Shown: positions 1 to 8,998 of the stretch, in pieces
How positions within the stretch are numbered: position 1 is the stretch's first letter
How the letters are laid out: each line of letters starts with the position of its first letter
Source: Holophagaceae bacterium UBA692
GTDB taxonomy: Bacteria > Acidobacteriota > Holophagae > Holophagales > Holophagaceae
Length of the DNA: 20,460 bases
Assembly (NCBI GenBank): GCA_002297665.1
Contig: DBMS01000134.1
Span: forward strand, 1 to 20,460
Reading direction: 5' to 3'
Notes under the pieces: model-generated
What the model saw: only the letters and a program-made list of their open reading frames with translations
The model's database searches: none
What the model was told of the DNA's origin: nothing
Program-made: the position numbers and the translations under genes

Positions 1-737
1 ATGGCCGCGCCGCCCAGGGCGTGGTCGCCCTGGTGCTTGCCGCTGGAGAGGATGCCCACCAGGGCGCCCAGGGCGGCGGTGCCGCCGATGAACTTGGCGT
101 TGCGCTCACCCCGCTTGTCGCCCACCACCAGGTAGGTGCCGGCCTCCACGTCGTTGCGTCCCACGGTGGAGAGCTGGATGCCCAGGCCCCCCTGCCCGCT
201 CTGGAGCCGGCCGGCCGGGGTGCTCTGGGCCACCACGCCCTTGACGGGGGTCCCCTTGGGCCAGGCCACCTTGCCGCCCACCGTCACGTCGTCGGCCAGG
301 GTGCCTTCCCAGGCTTCGCCGGCCTGGTCCTTGTCGGTGCTGAGCTCCCGGGACAGCAGCACGGCCACCTGGGTCTGGGCGGGCACCTCCAGGATGACGG
401 TCCTGGCCGCCTCGGCCTTGGGCGCCTCGGCGATGGCCTTGGCGTCCTGGTGGGCGAGGGCGGCGCTCTTGCGGGCGTCGGCCAGGCGGCGGTCCAGGGA
501 CTTCAGCTGGGCCTTGGACAGGTGCTGGACGGTGTCCGCGTCGCCGTCGGAAGCCTGTTTGCCCGCCTTGATGTCGGCGACCTGCTTTTCCAGCTGGGCC
601 ACGCGCTCATCCGCGGCCTTGGCCGCCGCCTGGGCCTGCACCTCGGCCTCGGAGGGCTTGCGGTCGCAGGCCAGCTGTCCGCAGATGGCGGCGGAGGAGA
701 GGATCCCGGCGAGCCAGAGGGATGATTTGATCGTCAT
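1..737 (-). CDS. Exported protein with coiled-coil region and glycine-rich segment, partial (runs off left edge)
   Basis: An open reading frame on the minus strand starts with ATG at 737, behind a good ribosome site (GGAGG, 7 bases upstream), and stays open to the window edge, giving about 245 residues without a stop. The N-terminus is a signal peptide (MTIKSSLWLAGILSSAA). A Cys near residue 24 follows Leu-Ala, so it may be a lipoprotein, but the lipobox is not canonical because Gln sits at -3. Residues about 30-110 are Ala/Lys/Glu-rich and probably helical or coiled coil. Residues about 110-215 look like a beta-rich domain. The visible end (GGTAALGALVGILSSG) is a glycine-zipper-like segment typical of envelope proteins. 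It is divergent from hrcA. I do not recognise a named family; an envelope or cell-surface role is inference. Confidence 0.75.
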   Translation of the reverse strand, partial: MTIKSSLWLAGILSSAAICGQLACDRKPSEAEVQAQAAAKAADERVAQLEKQVADIKAGKQASDGDADTVQHLSKAQLKSLDRRLADARKSAALAHQDAKAIAEAPKAEAARTVILEVPAQTQVAVLLSRELSTDKDQAGEAWEGTLADDVTVGGKVAWPKGTPVKGVVAQSTPAGRLQSGQGGLGIQLSTVGRNDVEAGTYLVVGDKRGERNAKFIGGTAALGALVGILSSGKHQGDHALGGAA

Positions 738-763
738 GGTGGACCTCCAGGAAAGGGCGAAAA

Positions 764-832
764 ATGAAGTATAGTTGGGACACGCACGACGAGCACCGTC
801 CGCGAACCCGGAAACCTTCACCTTGGCGCTAA
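764..832 (+). CDS. Possible 22-codon leader peptide upstream of hrcA
   Basis: An ATG at 764 follows an AAGGG-type ribosome site and opens 22 codons (MKYSWDTHDEHRPRTRKPSP plus WR) ending in TAA at 830-832. The stop overlaps the proposed TTG start of hrcA at 823 in another frame. This arrangement could couple translation of a short leader to hrcA, whose own start is weak. There is no homology evidence. It may equally be a chance ORF in a region whose true hrcA start is uncertain. Confidence 0.25.
   Translation: MKYSWDTHDEHRPRTRKPSPWR
768..773 (-). promoter_or_regulatory. Possible -10 box for the left-edge exported protein
   Basis: On the minus strand this reads TATACT, five of six matches to the vegetative -10 consensus, about 30 bases upstream of the ATG at 737. 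No convincing -35 hexamer is visible at 16-18 bases, so the call rests on the -10 alone. Confidence 0.22.
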
Positions 833-1881
833 CACTCTCTCCTCGCAGCGAATCCGTCCTGAAGGCGCTCATCGAGACCTACCTGGTCGAGGGGGAGCCC
901 GTGGGGTCGCGGGTGCTGTCCAAGCGCATTCCGGGGTCCTTCTCGTCCGCCACCATCCGCAACGTCCTGGCGGACCTGGAGGACGACGCCCTCCTGGACC
1001 AGCCCCACACGTCCGCGGGCCGGGTGCCCACGGAAAAGGCCTATCGCTACTATGTGGACCACTTCGTCCAGCCCATCCGCCCCGACCCCATCCTGGGGGC
1101 CCGGCTCAGCGAGGCCATCGGCGGCGTGGAGGGCCAGGCCGGGGACGCCCAGTGGCTCCGCAACGCCAGCCGGGTGCTCAGCGAGGCCATGAACGGCATC
1201 TGCGTGGCCCTGCCCATGCACCTGACCCGGAGCCGCCTGGTGCGCCTGGAGTTCGTGCCCCTGGGCCCCGGCAAGCCCCCGGCCCGCATCGTCACGGTGT
1301 GGGTGGGCACCGGCGGCGAGGTGGAACACCAGATCCTGGAGAACACCTGGGGCTTCCCGGCCGACAAGCTGGTGGAACTGGGTAATTTCGCCACCGCGCA
1401 TTTCGGCGGATGCTCCCTGCCCGAAATGCGGGACCGGCTCATCACCGACCTGGAGGGACAGGCCACCGACGCCCGGGAACTCAGCCGGCGCCTGACCGAG
1501 CTGGCCTCCCGCATGAACCAGCCCACGGACGCCCCCCTGGTGGTCTCCGGCCTGGGCGAGATGGGCCGGTGCCCGGAATTCCTGGACCCGGCCCGGTTCA
1601 GGAACCTGGTGGAGGTCTTCGAGCAGCACGAGCGCCTCGCCCACCTCCTCAACGCCTTCGCCGTGGCGGCCAGCGCCGAGGTCCAGCTCCTCCTGGGGTC
1701 GGAGAACCCCTTCTTCCAGGAGATGCCCCTGGCCACCGCCCTGCGCACCGTGACGCTCAACAAAAGCGCCCAGGTCACCTTCGCCCTGGTGGGCCCGCTT
1801 CGCCTGGACTACCGCAAGGTGGCGGGCAGCCTGGCGTGGTGGTCGGAGGAAATCCAGCGGCGCAAGCCCACATCCGTTTGA
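823..1881 (+). CDS. hrcA: Heat-inducible transcription repressor HrcA
   Basis: HrcA represses the chaperone operons of many bacteria by binding the CIRCE operator, and loses activity when GroEL is occupied by unfolded protein. The N-terminal winged-helix region is clear: GEPVGSRVLSKR, FSSATIRNVLADLE and the signature SAGRVPTEKAYRYYVDHFV match the family. The C-terminal part carries the usual ligand-binding-like and dimerisation region, ending near VAGSLAWWSEEI. The frame is open from a TTG at 775, but alignment with typical HrcA N-termini favours the TTG at 823, giving 352 residues; neither has a strong ribosome site. It is the first gene of hrcA-grpE-dnaK-dnaJ, with 35 bases before grpE. No canonical CIRCE sequence was found in this window, so the operator it uses here is unclear. 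Confidence 0.93.
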   Translation: MALTLSPRSESVLKALIETYLVEGEPVGSRVLSKRIPGSFSSATIRNVLADLEDDALLDQPHTSAGRVPTEKAYRYYVDHFVQPIRPDPILGARLSEAIGGVEGQAGDAQWLRNASRVLSEAMNGICVALPMHLTRSRLVRLEFVPLGPGKPPARIVTVWVGTGGEVEHQILENTWGFPADKLVELGNFATAHFGGCSLPEMRDRLITDLEGQATDARELSRRLTELASRMNQPTDAPLVVSGLGEMGRCPEFLDPARFRNLVEVFEQHERLAHLLNAFAVAASAEVQLLLGSENPFFQEMPLATALRTVTLNKSAQVTFALVGPLRLDYRKVAGSLAWWSEEIQRRKPTSV

Positions 1882-1916
1882 CGCAGTCCCCTTAACATTT
1901 CATTATCGAGTACTCA

Positions 1917-2618
1917 ATGACCGAAAAAATCCAACCCCACACCACGGACTTCCCCGCCGATCCTCTCCTCCCGGAGAACGACCTCACGGTCGACTTGACC
2001 CAGGAGGAGTTCGGCGAGGGGGCGGACCTGCAGGCCCTGGCCGACGAGATCGGCGACTACGAGCCGCCCGCGGCGGACGGGTCCCCGGAAACGGCGGGCA
2101 TGAGCCGGGAAGACCTGGAGGCCGAACTGGCCGCGGCGAGGGCCCGCCTGCAGACGCTGGAGAAGGCGGAGACCGAACACAAGGACAAGCACCACCGCCT
2201 CATGGCGGATTTCACCAACCACCGGAACCGGGTGGGCCGGGAGACCCAGCTTGCCGTGACCCTGGCCGAGCGCAAGGTGCTCCTGGAGCTCCTGCCCGTG
2301 CTGGACAGCTTCGAGCGGTGCATCAACGCCACCTACACCAGCCTGGAGGACTTCCACGCCGGGGTGGTGCTCATCCACCGCCAGATGCAGGAGGCCCTGC
2401 GCAAGTCCGGCGTGGAGCCCCTGGCCCTGAACGTCGGCGACCCCTTCGACGCCCTGCACGCCGAGGCCCTCACCACCACCAGCCAGCCCGGCCTGCCCGA
2501 CGGCTCGGTCGCCGCCATCTACGAACGCGGCTACTACCTGCGCGACCAGCTGCTCCGGCCCGCCCGGGTCATCGTCAACAACCATCCCGAAGGGGAGCCT
2601 TCCCAGGACCCCTCCTGA
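1917..2618 (+). CDS. grpE: GrpE, nucleotide exchange factor for DnaK
   Basis: GrpE is a dimeric co-chaperone that releases ADP from DnaK and acts as a thermosensor. The protein has 233 residues. An acidic, poorly conserved N-terminal tail (about 1-60) is followed by a long coiled-coil helix (about 62-110, with ADFTNHRNRV as the conserved start). A four-helix dimer region comes next (LLELLPVLDSFER), then the C-terminal beta domain with the family signature (DPFDALHAEA, then YERGYYLRDQLLRPARVIV). The ATG at 1917 has only a weak ribosome site. The gene lies between hrcA and dnaK, with gaps of 35 and 39 bases, so it is probably co-transcribed with them. Confidence 0.95.
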   Translation: MTEKIQPHTTDFPADPLLPENDLTVDLTQEEFGEGADLQALADEIGDYEPPAADGSPETAGMSREDLEAELAAARARLQTLEKAETEHKDKHHRLMADFTNHRNRVGRETQLAVTLAERKVLLELLPVLDSFERCINATYTSLEDFHAGVVLIHRQMQEALRKSGVEPLALNVGDPFDALHAEALTTTSQPGLPDGSVAAIYERGYYLRDQLLRPARVIVNNHPEGEPSQDPS

Positions 2619-2657
2619 TTCTCGCAACGCCCCAAATGCCCACTCGGGAGTAACGCA

Positions 2658-4523
<1,866 letters not shown>

Positions 4524-4535
4524 TATTGTGGTGGG

Positions 4536-5705
4536 ATGAAGCGCGACTACTATGAAGTACTGGGCGTAGGCAAGGAAGCCACCCTCGACGAGATCAAGAA
4601 AGCCTACCGGCGGTTGGCCATGCAGTTCCACCCGGACCAGAACCCCGGGAACAAGGAGGCGGAAGAGAAGTTCAAGGAGGCCGCCGAGGCCTACTCCATT
4701 CTTTCCGACCCCGCAAAGCGCCAGCATTTCGACCAGTACGGCTTCGCATCCCCCAGCGGCCAGGGCCAGGGCTTCCAGTTCGACCCCAACCAGTTCGCCG
4801 GCTTCGAGGACCTCCTGGGCTCCTTCTTCGGCGGGGGCGGCGGCGGGATCTTCGCCGACCTGTTCGGAGGCGGGGGCCGCCGGCGCTCCGGTGGCGGCGA
4901 ACGGGGTTCCGACCTCCAGTACAACCTGCGCATCTCGTTCAAGGACTCCATTTTCGGGGTCGAGAACAAGGAGATCGAGATCCCCAGGCAGGACGCGTGC
5001 GACACCTGCAGGGGGTCCGGCTGCGCGGAGGGGACCAGCCCCCAGGTGTGCCCCAACTGCCGCGGCAACGGGCAGGTGGCGGTGCGCCAGGGCTTCCTCC
5101 AGATGGCCGTGACCTGCCCCCGCTGCGAGGGCCGGGGCCAGATCATCCCCAGCCCCTGCCCCTCCTGCCGGGGCGCGGGCCGCGTCAACCGGCGCACCAA
5201 GGTCCGCTTCAAGATCCCCGCCGGCGTGGACCAGGGCCAGCGCCTGCGCCTCCAGGGCGAAGGGGAAGCCGGCACCGGCGGCGGCGGCCAGGGCGACCTC
5301 TTCATCCTCTTCGACATCGAGAACGACCCCACCTACGAACGGGACGGCTTCGACCTGCACCGCAAGCTGGAGGTGCCCTGGCCCCTCATGGTGCTCGGCG
5401 GCAACCAGCCCGTGGAGACGCCCTACGGCACCGAGACCGTCAAGATCGCCAAGGGCACCCCCGCCGACAAGGTCATGAAGGTACCCAACGCCGGTGTGCC
5501 CCGCCTGCGGGCCTCGGGCCGGGGCGACCTGTTCCTGCACCTCCGGGTGGCCGTGCCCACGAAGCTCACCTCCCGCGAGGAGGCCCTGGTGCGCCAGCTG
5601 CTCGAGCCCGCGCCCGTGGACGGCGAGGCCGCCCAGGAAGAGGGCTTCCTGGCCAAGGTCTTCGGCACCTCCGACAAGGGAAAGAAGAACAAGAAGAAAC
5701 GCTAG
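4536..5705 (+). CDS. dnaJ: Co-chaperone DnaJ (Hsp40, type I)
   Basis: DnaJ delivers substrates to DnaK and stimulates its ATPase. The 389-residue protein has all type I parts in order: a J domain at about 1-68 with the essential HPD in QFHPDQNPG; a glycine/phenylalanine-rich linker at about 70-130; a cysteine-rich zinc-finger domain at about 155-215 with four CxxCxGxG repeats (CDTCRGSG, CPNCRGNG, CPRCEGRG, CPSCRGAG); and two C-terminal substrate-binding beta domains. The tail is strongly basic (KGKKNKKKR). The gene starts 12 bases after the dnaK stop, so it is very likely the last chaperone gene of the same transcript. Confidence 0.96.
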   Translation: MKRDYYEVLGVGKEATLDEIKKAYRRLAMQFHPDQNPGNKEAEEKFKEAAEAYSILSDPAKRQHFDQYGFASPSGQGQGFQFDPNQFAGFEDLLGSFFGGGGGGIFADLFGGGGRRRSGGGERGSDLQYNLRISFKDSIFGVENKEIEIPRQDACDTCRGSGCAEGTSPQVCPNCRGNGQVAVRQGFLQMAVTCPRCEGRGQIIPSPCPSCRGAGRVNRRTKVRFKIPAGVDQGQRLRLQGEGEAGTGGGGQGDLFILFDIENDPTYERDGFDLHRKLEVPWPLMVLGGNQPVETPYGTETVKIAKGTPADKVMKVPNAGVPRLRASGRGDLFLHLRVAVPTKLTSREEALVRQLLEPAPVDGEAAQEEGFLAKVFGTSDKGKKNKKKR

Positions 5706-5731
5706 ACCCCAGCTCACGGAAAGGAGCTCCT

Positions 5732-6523
5732 ATGCGAATCGGCCTCCTCCTGTCCCTCCCCGCCCTGCTCACCGCCGCCCAGCCCGCGGCCGTGGACATG
5801 AGCCTCGTGACCCGGGACGGCTTCACCCTCAAGGGCACCCTCTCCATCCCCGCCCAGGCCGGGCGCCGCCCCGTGGTGATCCTGGCGCATTCCTTCGGCG
5901 CGGACCGCACCGGATGGAAGTTCCTGGTGGACGACCTGAACGCCCGGGGCATCGCCACCCTGGCCCTGGACCTGCGCGGCCACGGCCAAAGCACCCGCAA
6001 GGGCGGCGACACCGTGGCCGTCACCACCGACTTCGCGGCCTCCTCCGCCGCGGTGCGATTCGACCTCATCCCCTCCGACCTGGCCCAGGCCGCCCAGTGG
6101 GTGCGCCGCCAGCCCCGCATCGACGGCCGCCGCCTGGGCCTGGCCGGAGCCAGCGTCGGGGCGTATTCCGCCCTGGTGGCCGCCCCCGAGGTGCGCCCCG
6201 TGGCCGTGCTCGCCCTCAGCCCCGCCGGCGGCTGGGGCGAGAAGCCCGAAGCGCGCATGGTGCGCGCCGCAGAACAGGCCAAGGCGTCGGTGTTCGTGGC
6301 CGCCGCCGAGGACGATGCCCACGCCTTGGCCAACGCCCAGGCCCTCAAGGGCGTCTTCGGCGTCTACGCCCGGATCCGGCCCGGCAAGGAGCACGGCCTG
6401 GCCTACCTGCCCAGCCTCACGGACACCCTGGGCGGCTGGTTCGGCGAGATCCTGGGCCGGCACCCCGTGGCGGTGCCGTCCAAGGCCGCGCCCATGAAGG
6501 TGCCGGCCGAGGACGCAAAGTAG
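5732..6523 (+). CDS. Exported alpha/beta-hydrolase fold protein
   Basis: The ATG at 5732 follows AGGAG at good spacing. The 263-residue product begins with a signal peptide (MRIGLLLSLPALLTAAQPAA). It has a complete alpha/beta-hydrolase core: the oxyanion strand AHSFGADRTGW, LALDLRGHGQS, the nucleophile elbow GASVG with Ser141, an acid at Asp194 or Asp195 (AEDDAHA), and His221 in GKEHGLAYL. All catalytic-triad positions are therefore present. It most resembles dienelactone-hydrolase or acyl-esterase-like members. The substrate is unknown. It follows dnaJ by 26 bases on the same strand, so it may be transcribed through from the chaperone operon, and it precedes a second exported protein. Confidence 0.85.
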   Translation: MRIGLLLSLPALLTAAQPAAVDMSLVTRDGFTLKGTLSIPAQAGRRPVVILAHSFGADRTGWKFLVDDLNARGIATLALDLRGHGQSTRKGGDTVAVTTDFAASSAAVRFDLIPSDLAQAAQWVRRQPRIDGRRLGLAGASVGAYSALVAAPEVRPVAVLALSPAGGWGEKPEARMVRAAEQAKASVFVAAAEDDAHALANAQALKGVFGVYARIRPGKEHGLAYLPSLTDTLGGWFGEILGRHPVAVPSKAAPMKVPAEDAK

Positions 6524-6533
6524 CCTGCCGGGC

Positions 6534-7388
6534 ATGAGGCGGTTCCTCCTCGCCCTCCTGATCGCCGCCACGCTGCCCGCCCCGGGGCGGACGCCGGAGG
6601 TCCACCTGGTGGGTGTCCTCCACAACCTGCATTTCAGCCCCCGGAGCCGCTACTCCCTCGACGATCTGAAAGCGCAGATCCTGGCCCTGAAGCCCGACCT
6701 GATCTGCGGCGAGATCACCCCCGAGGCCCTGGGCGGGCCCATGGAGGGCTACTTCCCGCCCGAGGCGGCCTTCCTGGCCGAGATGGCCCCGCGCTGGCGG
6801 ATGCGCTTTTCGGCCGTGGACTGGCGCATGGATTCCGCGCTGCAGGAGAAGGCCGAACGCGAGGAACCCGCCGACGTGGCCGCCCGGGCCCAGCGGATGG
6901 ACCAGGCCTTCCTCGAAGGCCTGGAGGGCTTCACGGGGACGTCCCTGTACGATTTCGCCCATCTGCCCGCCACCCTGAAGCAGGTGGACGACAAGTTCGA
7001 GAAGGTCCTCGGCGAGAACACCGTTTCCGACCTCGCCGCCGGCAGCTGGCACGAGCGGAACCGGCGCATCGTGGCCAACAGCCTCGACGCGGCGCGGGGG
7101 GCGCGACGGATCGTGATCGTGTTCGGAGCCTCCCACCTGCCCCAACTGGTCCGCCAACTGGAGGCCCGCGGGATCAAGGCCAGGATCGCCCCCCGGCGGT
7201 TCCAGCCCGGGGGTTCCGCCGCCGTGCCCCGTCCGGTGGTGGAGCGCTGGCGACGGAACCTCGAGAACCTCAAGGGCGTCCGGGACGGCCGGATCCCCGT
7301 CGCCGCGGACGCCCTGCTGAAGGTGCGCCGCAGCAACCGGGTCCGGGACCTGGAGCAGGCCATCCAGGCCTCCCCCATCCAGGACTGA
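6534..7388 (+). CDS. Exported TraB/Tiki-superfamily-like protein
   Basis: A 284-residue protein with an N-terminal signal peptide (MRRFLLALLIAATLPAPG). The mature part starts with a beta strand and a histidine motif (VHLVGVLHNLHF), followed by PDLICGEITPEAL, and later RIVIVFGASHLPQLVRQL. A paired G-x-x-H near the N-terminus, an acidic GE motif and a later GA-x-H are characteristic of the TraB/PrgY/Tiki and related putative metal-dependent hydrolases. The exact subfamily is uncertain; it also recalls DUF5694 proteins. It begins 10 bases after the hydrolase stop with a weak ribosome site, so the two are probably co-expressed. Its stop lies one base from the stop of the convergent chemoreceptor gene. 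Confidence 0.6.
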   Translation: MRRFLLALLIAATLPAPGRTPEVHLVGVLHNLHFSPRSRYSLDDLKAQILALKPDLICGEITPEALGGPMEGYFPPEAAFLAEMAPRWRMRFSAVDWRMDSALQEKAEREEPADVAARAQRMDQAFLEGLEGFTGTSLYDFAHLPATLKQVDDKFEKVLGENTVSDLAAGSWHERNRRIVANSLDAARGARRIVIVFGASHLPQLVRQLEARGIKARIAPRRFQPGGSAAVPRPVVERWRRNLENLKGVRDGRIPVAADALLKVRRSNRVRDLEQAIQASPIQD

Positions 7389-7389
7389 C

Positions 7390-8976
7390 TCAGGCGAACT
7401 TGAACCGGATCAGCCGCTGGCGCAGGTCCTGTGCCACGGCCGAGAGGTCCTCCACGGTGCGGCCCGTCTCCTCCAGGCTGGACACCAGCTGCACCGTCGC
7501 GGTGGCGGTGCGCTCCGTGATGCCGAGGGTCGAGGCCATGCCGGCGAGGATGGCCTGGCTCTCGGCGGACCGGGCCTCCAGCACCTGCACCGCGCCCTGG
7601 GCGCCGTCGGCCTGTTCCTTCAGGTTGCCTTCAATGGTCCCCAGGCTGTCGCTGACCCTCCGCACGGCCTGGGAGCCGACGTCCACCCGCTCGCCGCTCT
7701 CGGCGATGAGCCCCTGGATCTCCTTGGCGGCGCTGCCGCTGCGCTCGGCCAGCTTGCGGATCTCCTCGGCCACCACGGCGAAGCCCTTTCCCTGCTGGCC
7801 CGCCTTGGCGGCCTCGATGGCGGCGTTCAGCGAAAGGAGGTTGGTCTGCCGGGCGATGTCGGAGATGACGCCGTTGATGCGGCCAACCTTCTGGGAGCTG
7901 TCCAGGATCCCCTTCATGGCCTCCACGGAGGCGTCCACTTCGCCGAGCCCGCGGGCGCTGGCCTGGAGCGAGCTGGTGGCCAGGGTGCTGGCTGACAGGG
8001 CCACGCCCTGGACCTCCTGCAGGGAGGCCGCCAGGGCGCGCACGGCGGAGGTGGACTGGCCCACCTCCTCCCGCTGGCGTTCCGCCCCCTGGCTGATCTC
8101 CGCGGTGGCCGAGGCCAGCTGGCTGGCCGTCGTGGAGAGCTCCAGGGCGCCGGAGGCGGTGCGCTCGGTGATGACCGCGATGGCCTGCAGGTCCTCCCGC
8201 AGCTGCCGGACCGCTTCGCCCAGGCTCCGGGAAATGAAGGCCAGCTCGTCGTTGCCCCGCGCCCGGGGCACCCGGGTGAGGTCGCCGCCCCGCAAGGCGT
8301 CCATGGCCTCGCCGATGTCCCGGGCGGCCCCCTCGACGCGCCGGCTCATGGTCAGGGTGATGAGGATGCCCAGGGCCAGGGCCAGGACCACGGCTCCGGC
8401 CACGAGGGTCTTCTGCGTCGAGGCGTAGACCGAGTCGCGGGCCACGATGTCCTGGGCCTTCCGCCGCTGGTCCTCCTGCAGCGTCTCCAGCTGGGCGCGG
8501 GCCTCGGCCAGTTCGTCCGCACCGATGTCCATCAGCGCGGGCAGGCGGGAAAGGTCCCGGCGGGCCTCCGCGAAGGCCCCGGCGAATCCGCTGCGGTAGG
8601 CCTCGAGGAGGCCCACGAGGCGGCGCACCTTGGCCCGGTCCGCGGGGTCCCAGGCCTGCGCCTCCAGGTCCGCCAGTTCCTTGACGAAGCGGACGTCCAC
8701 CTTTTCCGCCATTCCCGCCAGCTTCTGGGTGTGGTCGGGAAACCTGGCGGCCCCCAGCATGGCCACGTGGAGGACCCGGAGGCGGTTGGCGTCCCCGATG
8801 GCCGCGGTGATGCGGGAGGACTTCTCCAGGCTGTCGGAGAGGACCACCTGGCTCCCACGGAGCTGGGCCAGGCTGCGCCATGCCAGCGCGGCCACCGAGA
8901 CCAGGAGGATGGCCTGGGTGGCCAGGATCAGGATGAATTTTGAACGAAGCCTAAGGCCGTCCAGGTAGGCGTACAC
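7390..8976 (-). CDS. Methyl-accepting chemotaxis protein, last gene of the hpd operon
   Basis: A transmembrane chemoreceptor of 528 residues that would signal through CheA/CheW. It starts at GTG (8976) behind GGAG. TM1 spans about 14-34, followed by a periplasmic, mostly helical sensor region (about 35-188) of four-helix-bundle type. TM2 spans about 190-210 (VAGAVVLALALGILITLTM) and a HAMP region about 211-262. The cytoplasmic signalling coiled coil follows, with the conserved hairpin tip around residue 377 (QTNLLSLNAAIEAAKAG, then GFAVVAEEIRKLAERS). There is no CheR/CheB-tethering pentapeptide at the C-terminus, which ends RFKFA. It starts 22 bases after the stop of the sigma-54 regulator on the same strand, so it is probably transcribed with the decarboxylase genes. 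The ligand may then be the aromatic acid or its product, which is inference from context. Confidence 0.9.
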   Translation of the reverse strand: MYAYLDGLRLRSKFILILATQAILLVSVAALAWRSLAQLRGSQVVLSDSLEKSSRITAAIGDANRLRVLHVAMLGAARFPDHTQKLAGMAEKVDVRFVKELADLEAQAWDPADRAKVRRLVGLLEAYRSGFAGAFAEARRDLSRLPALMDIGADELAEARAQLETLQEDQRRKAQDIVARDSVYASTQKTLVAGAVVLALALGILITLTMSRRVEGAARDIGEAMDALRGGDLTRVPRARGNDELAFISRSLGEAVRQLREDLQAIAVITERTASGALELSTTASQLASATAEISQGAERQREEVGQSTSAVRALAASLQEVQGVALSASTLATSSLQASARGLGEVDASVEAMKGILDSSQKVGRINGVISDIARQTNLLSLNAAIEAAKAGQQGKGFAVVAEEIRKLAERSGSAAKEIQGLIAESGERVDVGSQAVRRVSDSLGTIEGNLKEQADGAQGAVQVLEARSAESQAILAGMASTLGITERTATATVQLVSSLEETGRTVEDLSAVAQDLRQRLIRFKFA

Positions 8977-8998
8977 GGATCACTCCAGGTTGGAAGGT

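Noticed and set aside
1908..1915. GAGTACTC palindrome just before grpE as a CIRCE element
   Set aside because: It lacks the 9-bp arms and the 9-bp spacer of CIRCE and is only an 8-bp self-complementary sequence.
5711..5728. Hairpin AGCTC/GAGCT covering the ribosome site of the alpha/beta hydrolase as an RNA thermometer
   Set aside because: Only five base pairs form. Closeness to heat-shock genes is suggestive, but the stem is too short to support the claim.
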